NCBI GenBank assembly: GCA_038237515.1
Contig: JBBRYP010000065.1
Span: forward strand, 1 to 25,396
DNA from: JBBQDZ01 sp038237515
GTDB lineage: Bacteria; Actinomycetota; Thermoleophilia; Gaiellales; Gaiellaceae
Direction: 5' to 3'
DNA: 25,396 nt
Part shown: piece after piece, positions 22,712 to 25,396 of the stretch
How the letters are laid out: each line of letters starts with the position of its first letter
Position numbering within the stretch: position 1 is the stretch's first letter
Notes under the pieces: model-generated
The model's input: only the letters and a program-made list of their open reading frames with translations
Told to the model about the DNA's origin: nothing
Databases searched by the model: none
Position numbers and translations under genes: made by a program

Positions 22712-23674
22712 CTACGGCCGCGGCTGGACGAGGTAGCGCTGGATGGCCGTCTTCAGCTCGCCGAGGCTGTAGGCCCCCTCGAAGCGAGCCTTGATCCTGC
22801 CGTCCCGCCCGACCAGAAACGTCCACGGCTCACTGGGCAGACGCCACTCCTTTACCCACCGGTTCGAGCCTTTCGAGGGATTGTTGTCCTTGTAGATCTC
22901 GACGTGGATGAACCTGACCGGGGTGCTGCGGAACTCCCGCGCGGCCTTCTCGACGATGCCGACGACTGGGCCGCAGGTGCGGCTCTTGCAGAACTTCGGG
23001 GTCGCGAATACGACGACGAAAGCCGCATGCGCGCGAAGCGACCCGCCCACCGAGTAGCGAAGCAGGCTCCGGTCGGGCGGCGAGGCGGTCGTGAGCTTGC
23101 GCAGATCGCCGTGGACACTCCCGATCGTTGGCGTGTTCGAGACGATCGCGCGGTCACGAACATTTGGCGCCTCCGAGCGGCTCCCGACGAGCAGGTTGCC
23201 GAGCCCTTGGATCGGCCGTCCGCCCTCGGGCTCGGCCACGATCACGTAGTTGCCGGGCGAGCGGATCCGCAGGTGTGCGACATAAAGATGCGAGACGTCC
23301 TCTGGGTCGCCCCCCGCGCCCCTCGGATTGACGTCGACGAGGGTCGCGGTCGTCTGCGCGATCACTCTCGTGCTCAGCCGCTGGGCCAGCCAGACGTGCG
23401 CGTGCGGCCGCTCGATCGAGCGCTGCTGATCGTCGAGAATCAGAAACGAGATCCGGACGTCGCCGGTCGCATAGTCGCTCGTTCCCATCACGAGGTTCAC
23501 ATCCGGCCCTGGGCGGGCCAAGATCGTGCCCGGTGTCGGGGCGGTAGCGGCGTCAGCTCCCATGATGCCGCTGGTCGTGACGGCAGCGAGGAAGAAGAGG
23601 CCGCCGAATAGGCGCCACCGCATACGGCGCGATCGTAGCCGCTTCGCTAGCCGGATCGCCTTTGTCGCCGCCAC
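22712..23674 (-). CDS. Secreted thioredoxin-fold protein with a CX4C site
   Basis: A protein of 320 residues from GTG at 23674, or 303 from the ATG at 23623 (MRWRLFGG...). An AAGGA eight bases before the GTG favours the longer form, but the shorter one gives a cleaner signal peptide (hydrophobic to about G-I-M, cleavage near A-D-A). The middle region is beta-rich (V-R-I-S-F-L-I-L-D and H-A-H-V-W-L-A) and could be an Ig-like or binding domain. The C-terminal about 115 residues are thioredoxin-like: V-V-V-F-A-T-P-K-F-C-K-S-R-T-C-G-P-V, then I-H-V-E-I-Y and P-W-T-F-L-V-G-R-D-G-R-I. The active-site cysteines are spaced CX4C, not CXXC. It is probably an extracytoplasmic redox or scaffold protein, substrate unknown. 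Confidence 0.82.
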   Translation of the reverse strand: MAATKAIRLAKRLRSRRMRWRLFGGLFFLAAVTTSGIMGADAATAPTPGTILARPGPDVNLVMGTSDYATGDVRISFLILDDQQRSIERPHAHVWLAQRLSTRVIAQTTATLVDVNPRGAGGDPEDVSHLYVAHLRIRSPGNYVIVAEPEGGRPIQGLGNLLVGSRSEAPNVRDRAIVSNTPTIGSVHGDLRKLTTASPPDRSLLRYSVGGSLRAHAAFVVVFATPKFCKSRTCGPVVGIVEKAAREFRSTPVRFIHVEIYKDNNPSKGSNRWVKEWRLPSEPWTFLVGRDGRIKARFEGAYSLGELKTAIQRYLVQPRP

Positions 23675-23960
23675 GCCGGTGTTCCTTCAGCGGTCCGGAG
23701 CGCGGGGAAGCGCCTGGGGCGTCGACTTGTCATCATCTCGGGGTGTCGCGGCATCTGGCGGGGCCATCGCGACGTCCACGTCTTCGTCTCCGGTAAGCGC
23801 GTCACGATCCCGCCTGGCGTTGGCGACGGCAGCAACGGTCGCTTCATCGCTCCCGGGCAGACGCGGGACGAGCGGGGTTGTCCACTTCCCGGCGGTTCGG
23901 GGCGCTGAAGCAGCTGCCGCGACCGATTCCCTCCGGCTATCGGTTCCGAGGCGGCTGAAT
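23675..23960. other. 286-base region without a convincing gene
   Basis: Between the starts of the thioredoxin-like gene and the end of the broken transporter I see only a low-quality minus-strand frame (stop at 23687) ending in an acidic D-E-D-V-D-V-A stretch. It has no good start or known motif. The region should hold the promoter of the thioredoxin-like gene. Confidence 0.45.
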
Positions 23961-24957
23961 CTAGGACGCCTCCTTCGGAGACGGTGCTGGCCGGATCGCG
24001 AGGAGTTGGTCTTCGCGCTGGTGGTCGACTTGTAGGGTCGTGTGGTCGATCTCGAAGCGCTCCGCGAGCAAACGCTCGAGCGTGCGTCGCACCCCGTGAC
24101 AGTCGTCGCCATCGCGGACCAGCACGTGCGCCGACAGGGCTGGAAAGCCTGAAGAGACCTGCCAGACGTGTGGGTCGTGCAGGCTTTCGACGTTCGGGTG
24201 GGCGGCGATCGTCTCGCCGATCTCCTTGACGCTCATCCCCGGCGGCGCCGCTTCGAGCAGGACTCGCCCCGAGTCTCGCAAGAGGCCGTAGGCGGCGTGG
24301 AACATGATCACGGCGATCAGGAGTGACGCGATCCCGTCCGCGCGGTCGAAGCCGGTCGCGAGAATGACGACACCGGCGATCGCGGTGGCGATGAAGGCGA
24401 AAAGGTCGGTGAGGAGATGCAGGTAGGAGCCGCGGATGTTCATCGACTCGCGGTTCGCTCTCGCGAGCTGCTGGGTCGCGGCGAGGTTGACTCCGATCCC
24501 GATCAGGGCGACGACGAGGACAGCCAACCCGCCCGGCTTCGGCGGGGTCACGAGGCGGTGGATCCCCCTCGTAGACGATCAGGGCTGCGAGAATCAACAG
24601 CGTTGCCCCGTTGGCTTGAGCCGAGAGGATCTCGGAGCGCTTCAAACCGAAGGTGAGGTTGCCGCCCGCCGGGCGCCGGACGAGGCGGATAACGACGAGC
24701 GACATCACGAGCGCGCCCGCGTCGGTCAGCATGTGAGCCGCGTCGGAGAGTAGAGCCAGGGAATGGGCGAGAATGCCGACGACCACCTCACCGGTCATGA
24801 AGACGACGATCAGCGCGAGGGCGACCGCGAGCCGGCGGCTGTCGGTGTCGGCGCCGACCCGGACGTGCGAGTGGCCGCCGCCGGCGTGCGAGTGGGCTTC
24901 GTGCCCGCCGGCTTCGTGCCCCTGGGCGGCGTCCGCCCCGGCGCGCGCGTAACTCAC
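23961..24957 (-). pseudogene. CzcD/ZitB-like cation diffusion facilitator, frameshifted
   Basis: The 5' part (from GTG 24957) has a His-rich N-tail (G-H-E-A-G-G-H-E-A-H-S-H), helices 1-3 and the TM2 metal site S-D-A-A-H-M-L-T-D, and runs to L-I-V-Y-E-G. The rest continues in another frame from about 24560 to the TAG at 23961: helix 4, the TM5 metal site H-L-L-T-D, D-R-A-D-G-I-A-S-L-L and the cytoplasmic C-domain with P-N-V-E-S-L-H-D-P-H-V-W. The break is at a run of five C on the plus strand (24564-24568); removing one base restores Y-E-G-I-H-R-L-V-T-P-P, a normal TM3-TM4 loop. All family features survive, so it is either a very recent pseudogene or a sequencing error. An intact protein would export Zn, Co or Cd. 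Confidence 0.85.
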
Positions 24958-25018
24958 AGGTGCTTGCCTTCTCCCGGGCGAGCGCCGTCCGCGCGGGGGC
25001 GATCGGGCGAGCTCATCT

Positions 25019-25072
25019 AGTGCGGCGTCTCCCAAGGTCTCACCGGAAACCGACGGCACCCGACGCCGCACT
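25019..25072. repeat. Inverted repeat A, 11-bp perfect arms
   Basis: AGTGCGGCGTC at 25019-25029 and GACGCCGCACT at 25062-25072 are perfect complements separated by 32 bases. The terminal eight bases (AGTGCGGC) are shared with repeat B to the right. It lies upstream of the start of the broken CDF gene, so it could be its operator or part of the terminator of the gene to the right. Confidence 0.7.
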
Positions 25073-25076
25073 TATT

Positions 25077-25112
25077 CCGGCCGCTCTGCGGCCGGCGGCC
25101 GCGAAGCGGCCG
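25077..25112. repeat. Two adjacent short-loop GC hairpins
   Basis: CCGGCCGC-TCT-GCGGCCGG at 25077-25095 (8-bp arms, 3-base loop) is directly followed by CGGCCGC-GAA-GCGGCCG at 25096-25112 (7-bp arms, loop GAA). The GCGAAGC core of the second matches a sequence known to form an exceptionally stable DNA mini-hairpin. The two can also pair with each other, so alternative folds are possible. Confidence 0.7.
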
Positions 25113-25114
25113 AG

Positions 25115-25171
25115 TAGTGCGGCCTCCACGTGACCTTCGTTTCCGTTCGAACGTTATGAGAGGCCGCACTA
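25115..25171. repeat. Inverted repeat B, 12-bp perfect arms, over the stop codon
   Basis: TAGTGCGGCCTC at 25115-25126 and GAGGCCGCACTA at 25160-25171 are perfect complements around 33 bases that also contain the 10-bp palindrome CGTTCGAACG (25144-25153). The last three bases are the stop codon of the minus-strand cation transporter, so in its mRNA the hairpin begins exactly at the stop. Terminator or mRNA-end function is likely, but the matching repeat A suggests a repeated element. Confidence 0.7.
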
Positions 25172-25396
25172 GCAGCATCCCTCGCAGCCCTTGCCCTGCC
25201 AGCTCTCGACGCCTTCCTTCGCGGCGACTGCGGCGATCACGAGGGCGGCGGCTGGATCAGCCCACGACCAGCGCAGCAGCGCGTTCGCGAGCAACCCGAC
25301 CAGAAGAGCGACCGACAGATTGGCGCAGAGCTGGGTTTGAGACGCTTCCCTCACGGTCGCCGCCGACCGCAACGCCCGCCCGACGCGTCGCTTGAC
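25169..25396 (-). CDS. Cation transporter C-terminus (CDF-like family ending in a Cys-rich tail), truncated by the window edge
   Basis: An open frame enters from the right edge at base 25396 and ends at TAG 25171-25169, giving 75 codons. The visible part has T-V-R-E-A-S-Q-T-Q-L-C-A-N-L, a membrane helix (L-S-V-A-L-L-V-G-L-L-A-N-A-L-L), then W-A-D-P-A-A-A-L-V-I-A-A-V-A-A-K-E-G-V-E-S-W and a tail ending C-E-G-C-C. This matches the end of small cation transporters of the CDF-related type often found with metal resistance genes; the Asp in WADP sits in the last helix and the Cys pairs could bind metal. The next gene on the same strand is another metal exporter, so the two probably share a metal-response role. 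A TTG inside the frame is not the real start. Confidence 0.75.
   Translation of the reverse strand, partial: VKRRVGRALRSAATVREASQTQLCANLSVALLVGLLANALLRWSWADPAAALVIAAVAAKEGVESWQGKGCEGCC

Noticed and set aside
23687..23960. Minus-strand frame ending in an acidic tail
   Set aside because: No convincing start codon, Shine-Dalgarno or known motif; its upstream part only shadows the broken CDF gene.
24560..24572. Programmed ribosomal frameshifting to rescue the CDF gene
   Set aside because: The site would need a +1 shift on a G5 run without a recognisable stop-codon pause or stimulator, and the family does not normally use one. Error or mutation is simpler.
24954..25016. A 20-codon frame (M-S-S-P-D-R-P...) whose stop overlaps the GTG of the CDF gene
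   Set aside because: It could be a leader peptide, but composition is Arg/Pro/Gly-rich, there is no visible Shine-Dalgarno, and repeat A overlies the region just upstream. Too little support.
1..25396. CRISPR arrays, tRNA/rRNA genes, insertion sequences and diversity-generating repeats
   Set aside because: I looked for regularly spaced direct repeats, cloverleaf-like segments, transposase motifs and template/variable repeat pairs, and saw none. The repeated blocks at 17053-20903 are protein-coding duplication.

Overview
This is a very GC-rich window (roughly 70% by eye) with many GTG and TTG start codons, start/stop overlaps of the ATGA, GTGA and TTGA type, and one gene that looks leaderless. 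It contains secreted FG-GAP/ASPIC proteins and a small secreted LG.P-type protein. Together these fit a high-GC Actinomycetota chromosome, most likely Thermoleophilia (Gaiellales/Solirubrobacterales-like). That assignment is an inference from style and gene families, because no rRNA or marker gene is present.

Bases 1-16922 form a surface-polysaccharide locus in several blocks. (a) A partial secreted-protein end (1-211). (b) A leftward operon (4211->260): GT-B glycosyltransferase, NAD-dependent sugar epimerase, Wzz-like chain-length protein and a membrane-anchored GT2. (c) A divergent rightward operon (4262-7025), each gene overlapping the next by 4 bp: a monotopic phosphoglycosyl transferase that would start the lipid-linked glycan, a FemAB/GNAT-like transferase and an ATP-grasp ligase. 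(d) A leftward block (12043->7069): GT-B glycosyltransferase, Wzy/WaaL-like polymerase or ligase, an AAA-type P-loop ATPase and a membrane GT2. (e) A small secreted protein on + (12112-12588). (f) A tightly overlapping leftward four-gene operon (16922->12604): GT-C membrane glycosyltransferase, ArnC/GtrB-like polyprenyl-phosphate glycosyltransferase, WecD-like N-acyltransferase and WecE-like sugar aminotransferase. I see no Wzx flippase, and no RmlA/RmlB to supply the dTDP-4-keto-6-deoxyhexose that the aminotransferase would need.

Bases 17053-20903 hold two tandem, paralogous secreted seven-bladed FG-GAP/VCBS propeller proteins with C-terminal ASPIC/UnbV domains, overlapping by TTGA. After a 513-base non-coding stretch comes a CPA-type cation:proton antiporter (21417-22607) whose Shine-Dalgarno lies beside and partly in a potential hairpin. 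On the minus strand follow a secreted thioredoxin-like protein, a CzcD/ZitB-like cation diffusion facilitator broken by one extra base in a C5/G5 run, and the C-terminus of a second cation transporter running off the right edge. The two metal transporter genes are separated by a compact set of four perfect inverted repeats (25019-25171).

The most interesting proposals are: an Arn-like, but N-acylating, route for delivering an amino-sugar through undecaprenyl phosphate (12604-16922); a possible aminoacyl or amide decoration module (4894-7025); a P-loop ATPase translationally coupled to a glycosyltransferase; the tandem propeller pair; and the palindrome cluster between the metal transporters.
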